Below, in pieces: positions 45,315 through 53,901 of a DNA stretch of 64,000 nt. Location: NCBI GenBank assembly GCA_021371995.1, contig JAJFVA010000005.1, positions 33,810 through 97,809 on the forward strand. Direction: 5' to 3'. Position numbers and translations under genes: made by a program. Within the stretch, counting starts at the first letter, position 1. Each line of letters starts with the position of its first letter. The notes beneath the pieces were generated by a model that saw only the letters and a list, made by a program, of their open reading frames with translations, was not told the origin of the DNA and did not search any database. Origin of the DNA: Methanoregulaceae archaeon (GTDB lineage Archaea > Halobacteriota > Methanomicrobia > Methanomicrobiales > Methanospirillaceae).

Positions 45315-46244
45315 GTGCGGTATCCATGGCATATAGTGACAGGGTTTGGTGCCCACCTGAAAGCGACAAAAGCGTCCCTCGTAATCACAAAGAACGGGCA
45401 GCTTGAGCAGGTTCCGCTCGACCAGATCGATCACCTCCTGGTAATGGGAGGGCATTTTCTTCATACCTCGGTGATTAACGTCATGCTCCGGTCCGGCAAG
45501 TCCGTGTCGTTCTTCGAGGCGGACGGTGAACCACTCGGGATACTCAGGCCATATGGTGATCATTCTGATGACAGCATACGGAAAGCCCAGGATGCAGCCC
45601 CCTCGCATTCCTACGCCCTGAAATTCGCCAGGGCGGCACTCATTAACAGGATACAGCAGATCGAATCTCTCCAGGAAGGGCGGGAGGAGTGTATCCTCTA
45701 TGGGGGCGAGATGGACATCATCCGGCAGCACCTCTCGGAACTGGAGTATCTGGTCCGGGTTGATGAGATCCGGCGTGTCCATCGGCTTGTCACTGATATG
45801 TATTACGAGATTGTTGCACGGACAATCCATCCGGATCTTGAATTCAGGAGGAGGACATCAAGGCCATACACCGATGTGATCAACTGCTGCCTCTCTGTCG
45901 GGTACGGGATGCTCTTTGGAAATGCCTGCGTTTCTGCCATTGGTGCAAGGCTCGAACCGGATACCGGGTTTCTTCATACCGGGAGCAGGGGGCTCATCTA
46001 TGACCTGATAGAGCCTTTCAAGACGATCATGATCGATCGTCCCCTCCTTGAAATGGTCCGCGGAGGAGTGAACCCGGATGAGTACGAGTGCAGCCCGGGA
46101 CGCTGCATCCTCTCTGATGACTTCCTTTCACGGATCACCCGGATGTTCCACGGATCCATCCGCCAGGAAGTGCTTGATGAACAGGTGCTGGTTATGGGGG
46201 AGTCTCTAATGAAGGGGACTGATTTTTACATCATCAAGGTCTGA
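45315..46244 (+). CDS. cas1: Cas1 homologue without CRISPR context (solo Cas1)
   Basis: A 309-residue protein. The Cas1 fold is visible: an N-terminal beta domain (about 1-90) and a helical catalytic domain with DVINCCLSVGYGMLFGNACVSAIGAR, PDTGFLHTGSRGLIYDLIEPF. Residues H221, D230 and E233 match the conserved His, Asp and Glu. The first catalytic acid (Glu in typical Cas1, in the -E-x6/7-Y-F-E- segment) seems to be H156 (RRVHRLVTDMYYE) by my hand alignment. Start GTG with AAGGGGGT. No cas2, other cas genes or repeats are in the window. It may be of the Cas1-solo group known in methanogens, or a degenerate remnant. Confidence 0.85.
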   Translation: MRYPWHIVTGFGAHLKATKASLVITKNGQLEQVPLDQIDHLLVMGGHFLHTSVINVMLRSGKSVSFFEADGEPLGILRPYGDHSDDSIRKAQDAAPSHSYALKFARAALINRIQQIESLQEGREECILYGGEMDIIRQHLSELEYLVRVDEIRRVHRLVTDMYYEIVARTIHPDLEFRRRTSRPYTDVINCCLSVGYGMLFGNACVSAIGARLEPDTGFLHTGSRGLIYDLIEPFKTIMIDRPLLEMVRGGVNPDEYECSPGRCILSDDFLSRITRMFHGSIRQEVLDEQVLVMGESLMKGTDFYIIKV

Positions 46245-46264
46245 AACGATTCTTTTTCCTATTT

Positions 46265-46678
46265 TTACGAGTTAAAATCACTGTATTCAATCCTCTTTAC
46301 AAGGAAGTCCTGGAATAAGAGGAGGCTGTGATCATTAATTACGAGGTCTCTGATGACTGCCCGCGGGCAGCTGTAGATCATCGAGACAAATTTTTCAAGG
46401 AGGATGGGGTCACCGGTCGCAAGGGCAAGTACCGTTCCGTCAGGCAGGTTCATTACTTCACCCCTGATGTTGAGCCTCCCTGCAAGTGTCCTGATACAGT
46501 TTCTCATCCCGACCCGCTGGACTTTCCCGGATATCCGGATCTCGATCGTCTTTATCTGGCGTCCGGGTGCTGCTGTGTCTTCCCGGGGCGGAGCAATCCC
46601 CCGCCCGCGTTCGTGCTCCTCCACACCACCTCTCCCGGTGAGTCTGTTGCCCGAAAAAGGTATTAGTCTTTCTCTCAC
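46265..46678 (-). CDS. Acylphosphatase-like protein
   Basis: A 137-residue protein from the GTG at 46678. The C-terminal part is an acylphosphatase fold: GKVQRVGMRNCIRTLAGRLN (catalytic Arg in RVGMR; the usual GVGFR changed), then EVMNLPDGTV with the catalytic Asn. About 45 residues precede it (PFSGNRLTGRGG, EEHERGRG), not recognised. The frame is open to 46753, but the promoter motif at 46697-46724 lies inside that part; the GTG at 46678 is 29 bases after its TATA box, consistent with a leaderless message. It converges on cas1 (21 bases apart). Confidence 0.7.
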   Translation of the reverse strand: MRERLIPFSGNRLTGRGGVEEHERGRGIAPPREDTAAPGRQIKTIEIRISGKVQRVGMRNCIRTLAGRLNIRGEVMNLPDGTVLALATGDPILLEKFVSMIYSCPRAVIRDLVINDHSLLLFQDFLVKRIEYSDFNS

Positions 46679-46696
46679 GGGACCAGAAACAACCGG

Positions 46697-46724
46697 TTTA
46701 ATATATAGCAGCATATGGTTTATC
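46697..46724 (-). promoter_or_regulatory. Shared promoter element, copy A
   Basis: On the minus strand GATAAACCATATGCTGC is followed at once by TATATATTAAA (TATA box). Copies B (49528-49555) and C (52786-52812) have the same layout. The next start (GTG 46678) lies 29 bases past the first T of the TATA box. Confidence 0.65.
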
Positions 46725-46859
46725 AACATGAAGAAAAACCTCTTGTCACTCATCCGTATTCTCGATAAAATTTGCCTGAATTAAGAATAGGACAATTTAT
46801 AGGGCGTTATTCCGGCAAAATTTTTTTGCCTGCCCCAAACTCAGCGTCCCGGAACAGAG

Positions 46860-48203
46860 TTATTTTCCCAGTTTCTGCATGATCTCATCAAAGAATAGAT
46901 CTGCAGTTTCTTTTTGTGGGGATTCCACAATCACCCGGACCAGGGGCTCCGTTCCTGAAGGGCGAACCAGTGCCCAGGAGTCAGCCCGGTTGATCCGGAT
47001 ACCATCAGTCCGGTCAATGGATTCCCTGGAGAACTCTGAATTGAGCCTCTCAATCATGGCAGCAGGGTCTTTTCCCCTGATCTTCTCTTTGATCAGGTGG
47101 AATTCAGGCATCGCTGCTACCAGTTCCGAGATCGGGCAGCGTTCTTTTGCAAGGATGGCAATCATCATGGCAGCTGTCATTCCCCCGTCACGGCAGTACT
47201 GGTGGTCCGGGTAGATGAGCCCGCCGTTCCCCTCTCCCCCAAATGCAACAAGGGTTCCTTCAGCCTCAAGAGCACGCATGGCCCGGGCCACGTAAATGCT
47301 CCCTACAGGGGTATATTTCACATCACATCCGCAGTTACGGGCGATCGTCTCGACAACCCGGGAGGTGGAGACCGGCATCACGATCGTCCCTTTCTGTATA
47401 CCGCATACCTGGCTGGCAATCAGGGCAAACTCCTTGTTCTCTTCAATAAACCGTCCTTGCTCGTCAAGAAACACCGCCCGGTCAGCGTCCCCGTCATGCG
47501 CAATACCAAGCGAGGCACCCGTTGCACGGACAAGATCACCGAGAGGAAGGAGCCCCTCCGTTGACGGTTCCGGGGGTCTTCCAGGGAAATTGCCGTCCAT
47601 CTGGCTGTTGATCGTAAATACCCGGCAGCCGAGCCGGGTGAGAATTTCAGGGGTTGTTGCACAGGCCGCCCCGCACCCGGGATCGACTGCAACGGTAATA
47701 CCCTCCCCGATCCCGGGAAGGAACTTCTGCACAACGGCGTCGATATACTCGTGCACAAGGTGACAGGCCTGATATTCCCTGCCGGCGGCATTCCAGGGTA
47801 CAAGAGGGACTTTCTCGTCAAGGATCCTCAATTCGAGCCGGATTGTCTCCTCGTCACCCATCTCGGTGCCATCTGGCTCTATCACCTTCACCCCGTTATA
47901 TTCCGGCGGGTTATGGGACGCGGTGATCACTGCCCCGGCATCGAAGTGCTGCCGTACAAGGTACTGCAATGCCGGCGTGGGGAGTATTCCGCAGTCGGTA
48001 ACATCGCATCCCGTCGCAAGGAGCCCTGCCTTCAGTGCGCAACCGAGCGCCGGTCCGGAAGTTCTGGTATCCCGGCCGATCGCGATGCTGCCTTTCCGCA
48101 TCGATCCAAGTGCGAGACCGATGGAGAGGGCAAGCGAAGGGGTCATGTCAACTCCTGCAACACCCCTGACACCGTTTGTACCAAACAGCCTCTTTCCCCT
48201 CAT
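46860..48203 (-). CDS. glmM: Phosphoglucosamine mutase (phosphohexomutase family)
   Basis: A 447-residue phosphohexomutase. The active serine S96 lies in ITASHNPPEYNGVK; the metal loop is DGDADR (237-242); the C-terminal phosphate loop is VRPSGTEPLVR. The archaeal protein is likely GlmM (glucosamine-6-P to glucosamine-1-P) or a phosphomannomutase; the sequence does not settle this. The frame is open to 48293, but the ATG at 48203 is the family start and lies 4 bases after the mobB fusion stop. Supplies sugar nucleotides for glycan synthesis. Confidence 0.88.
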   Translation of the reverse strand: MRGKRLFGTNGVRGVAGVDMTPSLALSIGLALGSMRKGSIAIGRDTRTSGPALGCALKAGLLATGCDVTDCGILPTPALQYLVRQHFDAGAVITASHNPPEYNGVKVIEPDGTEMGDEETIRLELRILDEKVPLVPWNAAGREYQACHLVHEYIDAVVQKFLPGIGEGITVAVDPGCGAACATTPEILTRLGCRVFTINSQMDGNFPGRPPEPSTEGLLPLGDLVRATGASLGIAHDGDADRAVFLDEQGRFIEENKEFALIASQVCGIQKGTIVMPVSTSRVVETIARNCGCDVKYTPVGSIYVARAMRALEAEGTLVAFGGEGNGGLIYPDHQYCRDGGMTAAMMIAILAKERCPISELVAAMPEFHLIKEKIRGKDPAAMIERLNSEFSRESIDRTDGIRINRADSWALVRPSGTEPLVRVIVESPQKETADLFFDEIMQKLGK

Positions 48204-48207
48204 CGGA

Positions 48208-48930
48208 TCACTCCTCGCCTCCGGTAATGAAAGGGAGAAGAAGCTCGGTTGCAACCAGTGAAGCCCCGATCGCCAGCAGTGGGTCTGGAGCACAGATACC
48301 GATAATCAGTTTCAGCGGAATTCCGGCTTTTGTATTCCCTGAATATTCGATCCTGGCAAAGACTTCTCCCAAATCCCTGATCTTTTCGTCCAGTTCTGCC
48401 CTGAGATCTGTGATTTTTTCCTTTGGACTGTTCCCGTTTATTGTAATGGTCGAAACGAGGGTTGTCATTCCATGGGTGCAGTCACGCTGGATCTCCTTTA
48501 AAAGCCCCTCGGGAGTGATAAGATCAGAGAACTCATTGAGGTGTGCCAGCACGTCTTTCACAGAAGGATCCACCAGGATGACGTGTTCAGCTCCGGGGAC
48601 AGTACCGATCACGATCTTCGGGTACGGTTTTTCCTTGAACCCTTCAACAACGGCATACTGAATCCCGGCATCGCAGAAAAGTATGAGGATCCGTTCAAGA
48701 TCGTTCTCCTGCAGGAGCAGGACGGACTTACCGGCATCGATTCCCGCCGATGCATCTGCACCTGCCGCAAAGAACCGGGTGGTGTCTTTCCCTTCAGGCA
48801 GGGCGTATCCATGGTGCCCGATATGTTTAATCACACCGACAGGGCCGAGTCTCTCCAGTTCAGGGAGCAGTTCCGTGATGAACGTGGTCTTTCCCGTATT
48901 TGAGAAGCCGGTGATGTGGATCACTTTCAT
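48208..48930 (-). CDS. MobB-type GTP-binding protein with C-terminal extension
   Basis: A 240-residue protein. The N-terminal 150 residues match MobB: P-loop GFSNTGKTTF (8-17), KHIGHHGYALPEGKDT and VVEGFKEKPYPK. MobB assists the attachment of GMP or GDP to molybdopterin. The C-terminal 85 residues (TLVSTITINGNSPKEKITDL, ARIEYSGNTKAGIPLKLI) form a second alpha-beta domain I cannot name. Gene order mobB-glmM with a 4-base gap is odd. Methanogens use molybdo- or tungstopterin in formylmethanofuran dehydrogenase. Confidence 0.8.
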   Translation of the reverse strand: MKVIHITGFSNTGKTTFITELLPELERLGPVGVIKHIGHHGYALPEGKDTTRFFAAGADASAGIDAGKSVLLLQENDLERILILFCDAGIQYAVVEGFKEKPYPKIVIGTVPGAEHVILVDPSVKDVLAHLNEFSDLITPEGLLKEIQRDCTHGMTTLVSTITINGNSPKEKITDLRAELDEKIRDLGEVFARIEYSGNTKAGIPLKLIIGICAPDPLLAIGASLVATELLLPFITGGEE

Positions 48931-49514
48931 CCGGTATCGCTCTCCTTTGGATCCTCTCCCTCTGCCCGGGTACGGATGAGGGCAGCCGCAGCCTCCCCGA
49001 CGCTCCTCATCACGCTTGAGATCCGGTCCTCGATGTCGATCTCCTCATCGATGTCAAGCGAGGATCGTTCCACTTCAAGGAGGAACCGGGCCACTTCGCT
49101 TGCCTCAAAGAGGAGGTCATCGAGCTCTTCAGAGGTGAAGAACCCGCACATGGCGCCGTAGAAGAAGGTGGCGCCGGATTTCGTCACCTTCTTTTTGAAC
49201 GAGTTTCGTGCCTGGTTGACTGCCTGGGGAGTATAGCTCTCCTGCATGAAAGGTACGAGATCCGGAAGGTTCTGGCCTATGAAGGTCATCTCTGCCCCGT
49301 TCCTGGTCCTGAAATCAGTACAGAGGCGGGCGATTGCCCACTCGCGTGCGGTAATGTAGGTCCGCTTCCGCAGAAACTGGTTCACCTTCCGGTACGTGGC
49401 ACCATCCACCTTCTTGAATTTTTTATACTTATTGACGTCATCCTGCCCGAACTGCTGCACCATCTGATCATAGAGTTGGTGCAGGGGATTTATTATAGGA
49501 TGCGGGATTGTCAT
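48927..49514 (-). CDS. Conserved hypothetical (DUF5806-like)
   Basis: A 195-residue soluble, mostly helical protein. The family I recall for it, DUF5806, is conserved in Methanomicrobia and haloarchaea; this is from memory. YKKFKKVDGATYRKVNQFLR and YITAREWAIARLCTDFRT are conserved-looking. The acidic tail (SLDIDEEIDIEDRISS) may bind partners. The frame starts at 49526, but the ATG at 49514 lies 24 bases past the start of the TATA box of promoter copy B, so I take it as a leaderless start. It overlaps the MobB fusion by 4 bases. Confidence 0.65.
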   Translation of the reverse strand: MTIPHPIINPLHQLYDQMVQQFGQDDVNKYKKFKKVDGATYRKVNQFLRKRTYITAREWAIARLCTDFRTRNGAEMTFIGQNLPDLVPFMQESYTPQAVNQARNSFKKKVTKSGATFFYGAMCGFFTSEELDDLLFEASEVARFLLEVERSSLDIDEEIDIEDRISSVMRSVGEAAAALIRTRAEGEDPKESDTG

Positions 49515-49527
49515 GCCAGTTAGCATC

Positions 49528-49555
49528 TTTATTATATAGCATCATGCGGTTTATC
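49528..49555 (-). promoter_or_regulatory. Shared promoter element, copy B
   Basis: On the minus strand GATAAACCGCATGATGC is followed by TATATAATAAA. It differs from copy A at 4 of 28 positions. The operon it serves is the DUF5806-like gene, MobB fusion and glmM. Confidence 0.65.
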
Positions 49556-51451
49556 GCAGGGAACGCGCAACCTGTACATGGTGTATCAATAACAAAAATT
49601 TGTGAATATTTTACAAAATAATGGCTTTTATCAGTTCTTTTACGAGCAGAGCGATGAACCTGTCTGTGGTGAACAATCATGGAACGGGCATCCGGTTTTT
49701 CCCCTATTCATGTCTGACTGTTTTGAATTATCCACTTAAAACCCGTACATCGATGGCATGAGGCCTGACACTCCTTTGAAATTAAGGTAAGGAATGGCGG
49801 GGTCCTCTGCTGTGTCCTGGTTCGGTCTAAAGTAAAAAAATAAAGTTTTCTCATAAAAAAACCGTTGTCCTTACCGGGATAGTATTCGGGATCTCATTGA
49901 GAAAGGCAAATGTGTTCCGTTATATCCCGGAGGGGAACTTCCCGATCACTTTTTTTATCCCCATACCGGTTCCCTCTATAGGTAACCACTATCGATGAGG
50001 AATCCTGGTCCTTTCAGGGATACCGGCAACGTCCGGTCCTCTATCCCCGGGAAAGGAACGAAGGGAGGCTGTCCTCTCTTTATGAAACAACTGCACAAAA
50101 TTACACCGGATTCCCGGTACTTGACCTCATGGAGTTGAAAGCTTGTTTCCATTTTATCAGACAGGGAATTTAGCCCAGCCCCGGGTTTTCCTGCTTAATC
50201 ATGGGCCAAGCGACTCCCCCCGGGTCGTGCGATTGATGAACGAAGTTGTTATCTGAAATTTTTAAAAAATGCAGGGAAAACCGTCGCAATACACCGGGAC
50301 AATTCATCCCGTTCACAAACGTTGGTGGCCAGATTGTCACTTACCCTGAATCAACTATGCGGTCCACTATCACAATGGAATTTCCTAACCCGATAGCAGG
50401 TTCATAATTATTCTTTCCCGGGTTATATTTTCAGAGGGTATAATACTATTTTCGCCACCAGCCTCTCTAATAAATCACGTCGGAAAATACTCCGTCATTG
50501 AAGTTTTGAAATCTATGCTGGAAAAGTGAAAATCCATCCAGCACGAACTATGAAGAAATTTTTGTGCTTGATACCGCCCTATCGCATCCGGGGGGGACGC
50601 CACAGCGGCGGGGGTAAGACAAAGGCGAGAACCCCCATGAGCGTCTGTTAAGAAATGTAACTCTTTAGATGTATGAAAAAATGGTGGTTGAAATGCCACT
50701 ATACCCTTTTCAGATACTCATGAACTATCCAGGTTTGGAAAATAAGGATAGACACCCAGAATTAAAAAGGAAACATAGCAGCGATGAATAGGGAAAAAAC
50801 GCCCGGATTAACAGGAAAACATACCCGGACTATGAGGAAACACTCTGCGACAGGAAAAACTGTTCCTAGAACTATACCGGTCATGGACAAAATTTCAGGA
50901 AAAAAGGAAACGGCCCCGCGATCCCACTCTATCTCGTGTCTTCACTTTTAAAATCCCCCTCCCTCATATTTATTCGCTGAAAGTGCGAGAGGGAGCAGGT
51001 GGGTAAAGGTGACTTTGAGCGAACTCCTCGCATGTAGCCAGTAACCGGACATCCAGCCGGGATCTCTCCTGCAACTCTTCCTGTTTTTCCTGAAATTCAG
51101 GCACCCCGAAAACAGGCCTTTTTTTCACTTTACACCTTCTACCCCCCTTGGGAGTTTGAGATCTGCCAGCAGAACGATTCTACAGGGCTCTGCAAGATTT
51201 TCGACGTAGCTACTGCGGCATCAGTGGCAAGTATGAAAAAGCCGGCGATCCAACCCAGGGACTTCTGGCCGGTCAGGAAGGTGCAGATATACCCCGATAT
51301 CCCCCTGCTTGTCAATGGAGGAGCATCCCCTGGCAGCCTCTCGTTCTGGTTTGAACCCTTTTCTCTGCCATGTTCCCGGAAATCCACAGGGTTGCGCAGA
51401 AGAGGTGTTCTGCGCAAAACTTTAATTATCAGGCGTTATAAAGAATAGAGC
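49556..51451. other. Gene desert of about 1.9 kb
   Basis: No supported gene in 49556-51451. A minus-strand frame at 50475-50699 is open, but its translation looks like a shadow of a GC-rich hairpin stretch. That stretch (50575-50635) has a possible stem GGGGG-N17-CCCCC and a short CGCC/GGCG hairpin. A weak pair of direct repeats lies at 50791-50810 and 50813-50832 (GGGAAAAAACGCCCGGATTA and AGGAAAACATACCCGGACTA). The region is AT-rich in parts. It could be a degenerate element, an RNA gene or a replication-related site. Confidence 0.45.
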
Positions 51452-52399
51452 ATGGATGGGGGTTATTTTTCGGAGTGGCTGGTAAGCTACCGTCATTACC
51501 TCCGTATGCGCAATTATTCCCCCCGGACCATCCAGAGCTATGAGCAGGTGGTCCGCCATTTTGCCTACTATGTCTGGCTGAGGCGGAATTCAGATCCCCA
51601 GAAGCTTATGGTATACTGGGGGGACTTCTCCAAGGCCAGGCTCGATACCAGCGTGGAGGTCAGGCCGGTCTTCATCACCGACTATTTCTCTTTTATCAAT
51701 TCGATGAAGCCGTACAAGGCAAAAACAACCCACCGGATCATCTCCACTCTGAACTCGTTTTACCGTTTCCTCTACTCACAGGGGGTGATCACGGCAAGCC
51801 CGATGACCGGGATCGAACGCCCAAAGATCAAGGACCAGGAACTCCGGTACCTCAAGCACAGCCAGGTCCTTCGCCTTATCGCCTCAATCGGGGACGACAG
51901 GGACCGTCTGATCGTCCGGACGATCTATGCCACGGGGGTCCGGGTTTCCGAACTCTGCGGGATCAATATCGAGGATATCGATTTCGAGGACGAGACGATC
52001 AAGGTCCGGGGGAAAGGCGGCAAGATCCGGATCGTATTTGTCGATCACGAGACCCTTGAGGATATATCCCTTTTCATCGGTAATCGGATCGTTGGACCAC
52101 TCTTTATGGGCCAGATGGGGCACCATATCTCTCCCCGCTCAGTCCAGCATATTTTCAAGAAATATGCTCCTTCGGGGATCACCCCCCACAAGATCCGGCA
52201 CAGCTATGCAAGCGAGCTCTACCGCCGGTCAAAGAATCTCAGGGTCGTCCAGGAGAACCTTGGTCATACTTCAATCAAGACCACTGAGATCTATCTCCAC
52301 ACAGACCTTGACGAGCGAAAGAGGGTCTACCAGGAATTCTTCCCCCTATCTGAGAACAATCACCCTCCTCCAGTCCCCGTTCCCAAGGAAGAGAAGTAG
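51452..52399 (+). CDS. xerA: XerA tyrosine recombinase
   Basis: A 315-residue integrase/recombinase. The N-terminal core-binding domain covers about 1-120; the catalytic domain carries R164 (ATGVRVSEL), K188 (GKGGK), H246 and R249 (HKIRH), H272 (LGHTSIKTTEIYLHT) and Y281. Archaeal XerA resolves chromosome dimers at a dif site without a FtsK activator. It is isolated, not flanked by phage or transposon genes, and has no attachment-site duplication, which favours a housekeeping XerA. The ATG at 51452 has a TATA-like TTATAAAG 14-20 bases upstream. Confidence 0.88.
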   Translation: MDGGYFSEWLVSYRHYLRMRNYSPRTIQSYEQVVRHFAYYVWLRRNSDPQKLMVYWGDFSKARLDTSVEVRPVFITDYFSFINSMKPYKAKTTHRIISTLNSFYRFLYSQGVITASPMTGIERPKIKDQELRYLKHSQVLRLIASIGDDRDRLIVRTIYATGVRVSELCGINIEDIDFEDETIKVRGKGGKIRIVFVDHETLEDISLFIGNRIVGPLFMGQMGHHISPRSVQHIFKKYAPSGITPHKIRHSYASELYRRSKNLRVVQENLGHTSIKTTEIYLHTDLDERKRVYQEFFPLSENNHPPPVPVPKEEK

Positions 52400-52785
52400 A
52401 ATACGGTTGCACCATTTTCGTTTTCCCCCCTGGAGAGACGGCAAAGATATCCCCTGTTATCCCCCGCGGGCCAAACAGGTCCGGACACGATATATTCCAG
52501 GTCCCGGGAGATCGGGATACCCTTATCTTCAACCCTCATCCAGGTACACTCATCCCCCTCGTGGTGAGCATTGTGTTTGCGTATCATCGGGGCCAAACTT
52601 CGGGCTGGTTTCCTGTCACGGTATTGTATTCGAAAGAGGGAACGATGTCACCCATGAAGCGGATTCAATGGTCAGAATCTTCCTTTTCACTGACTTATGT
52701 AATCTCTCCAAATCTGTCAGCAATGTGAAAAATTTGCCCAAAAATATTTCGGATGCAGTTCTCATTCCGTCGTTTACCTCTGGAA

Positions 52786-52812
52786 TATAAACTGCATAAT
52801 GCTATATATAAA
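52786..52812 (+). promoter_or_regulatory. Shared promoter element, copy C
   Basis: TATAAACTGCATAATGC followed by TATATATAAA on the plus strand. It differs from copy B at two positions within the 16-base core (C to T, G to A). A ribosome-binding-like GGAGGT (52813-52818) and an ATG at 52833 follow. Confidence 0.65.
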
Positions 52813-52832
52813 GGAGGTTCTTTTTTTCCTCA

Positions 52833-52907
52833 ATGCAGCATTTCGCATATCCGGATCGGGTTTCATTGCTTTCGTATAGTTTTTCTGAGATAGTGTACGG
52901 TGAATAA
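52833..52907 (+). CDS. Very short ORF (24 residues) behind promoter C
   Basis: The ATG at 52833 opens a 24-residue frame (MQHFAYPDRVSLLSYS, then FSEIVYGE) that ends in TAA at 52905. Starting 30 bases after the TATA box, it has the spacing of a leaderless message; a weaker alternative is an AGGAGGT site 14 bases before the ATG. It may encode a small peptide, or the transcript may be a non-coding RNA. Support rests on the promoter alone. Confidence 0.35.
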   Translation: MQHFAYPDRVSLLSYSFSEIVYGE

Positions 52908-53263
52908 AAAATGGAGGTTGAAATCGGGTAAATATCATTCCATCCTCAAAATTAACGATTTTATGAGCGAATATTACTACAGACTCTCCTTTCCTCTCTC
53001 ATCAGGCAACAATAGCAATGATGAAAGGAATAGAGGAAATTATTCGGTTATTATCTAAAATAGGGCACAAACGCTTTATTTCAGGTAGCCTGGTTCTCGT
53101 TCATACTGTGAAGCAAGGAAGAGTGCCGGGCTTATTTCAAATTCTCCACTGCTTATTGGTAAACGATTTGCAGGCAGACCCCTGCTTCAAATGACTGAAA
53201 TCCTGTCGCGGGAAAGGGTCAGCGCCTTCAAATCCGAAAATTCACGTGGCTGTGAAAAAAAAT

Positions 53264-53764
53264 TCAGTTCCCGGCCTGATGGGTAACGCCGGGAATATAT
53301 GCCACGTTGAGGAATGTCTCCTCGTACCCGTCATGGAACGTTATGACCGCGATCTCCGGGGATGCATCCACCCTTACAAACCGTGAAAACCAGTATCCTT
53401 GTATCATCTGCTCTGCCTGGGAGAAGTCCATCGATGGCGTACTGTAGGTAATTCCTGTGCCATCATCAGTCATACCGGCAAAATCCTGCACGAACAGATC
53501 AGTTCTGCCCGGGTTCACCGATAGTACCTGTACTTCTTTTCCAGTGTAGCTTTCAAGTGCTTGTTCAAGCTGCTGTTCAGGGTGAGCGATCTTCATGAAG
53601 ACAACGACCCGTTCGACCCACGAAAGGGAATAATCCACCGATATCTCTGCATCCCCGTTCTCTTTGATGTTCATGGCAAGGCTGGTGGCCGTGAGGGCTG
53701 CTGCCGGGGCGGCAAGGATCCCGGCAACCAGCAGGAGCCCGATTGTTATCTGTGAATAGTTCAT
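53264..53764 (-). CDS. Exported hypothetical protein
   Basis: A 166-residue protein from the ATG at 53764 preceded by GGGAGA. Residues about 7-24 are a signal peptide ending in APAAAL. The rest is a beta-rich domain with SLAMNIKENGDAEISVDYSL and SWVERVVVFMKIAHPEQQLE; no second membrane segment or lipobox is seen, so it should be released or held by other surface parts. The frame is open to 53902, but the added residues have no signal. I do not recognise the family. It lies downstream of ilvA on the same strand. Confidence 0.65.
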   Translation of the reverse strand: MNYSQITIGLLLVAGILAAPAAALTATSLAMNIKENGDAEISVDYSLSWVERVVVFMKIAHPEQQLEQALESYTGKEVQVLSVNPGRTDLFVQDFAGMTDDGTGITYSTPSMDFSQAEQMIQGYWFSRFVRVDASPEIAVITFHDGYEETFLNVAYIPGVTHQAGN

Positions 53765-53901
53765 TGCAATTCTCCCTGGTTTGTTTCCATTCCATTCTCG
53801 GAAAAAATCTATCCAATAATGCCCTTCACATGACCGGTTTATCTGCATCCCGGAATCCCGTTTTAATATATATGATGAATCAAGACAATTTTTATCATTC
53901 A

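Larger units (their letters stand above)
52400..53263. other. Intergenic region of about 860 bases with a promoter and a short ORF
   Basis: No annotated gene. It contains copy C of the shared promoter (52786-52812), a 24-codon ORF at 52833-52907, and then AT-rich sequence. The stretch 53030-53263 contains nothing I can name. Confidence 0.5.

Noticed and set aside
50475..50699. 74-residue minus-strand ORF
   Set aside because: No domain, weak start signal; it reads as a chance frame over a GC-rich hairpin stretch.
51452..52399. Integrated mobile element based on a tyrosine recombinase
   Set aside because: No phage or plasmid genes, no attachment-site repeats, and all XerA residues fit a housekeeping recombinase.
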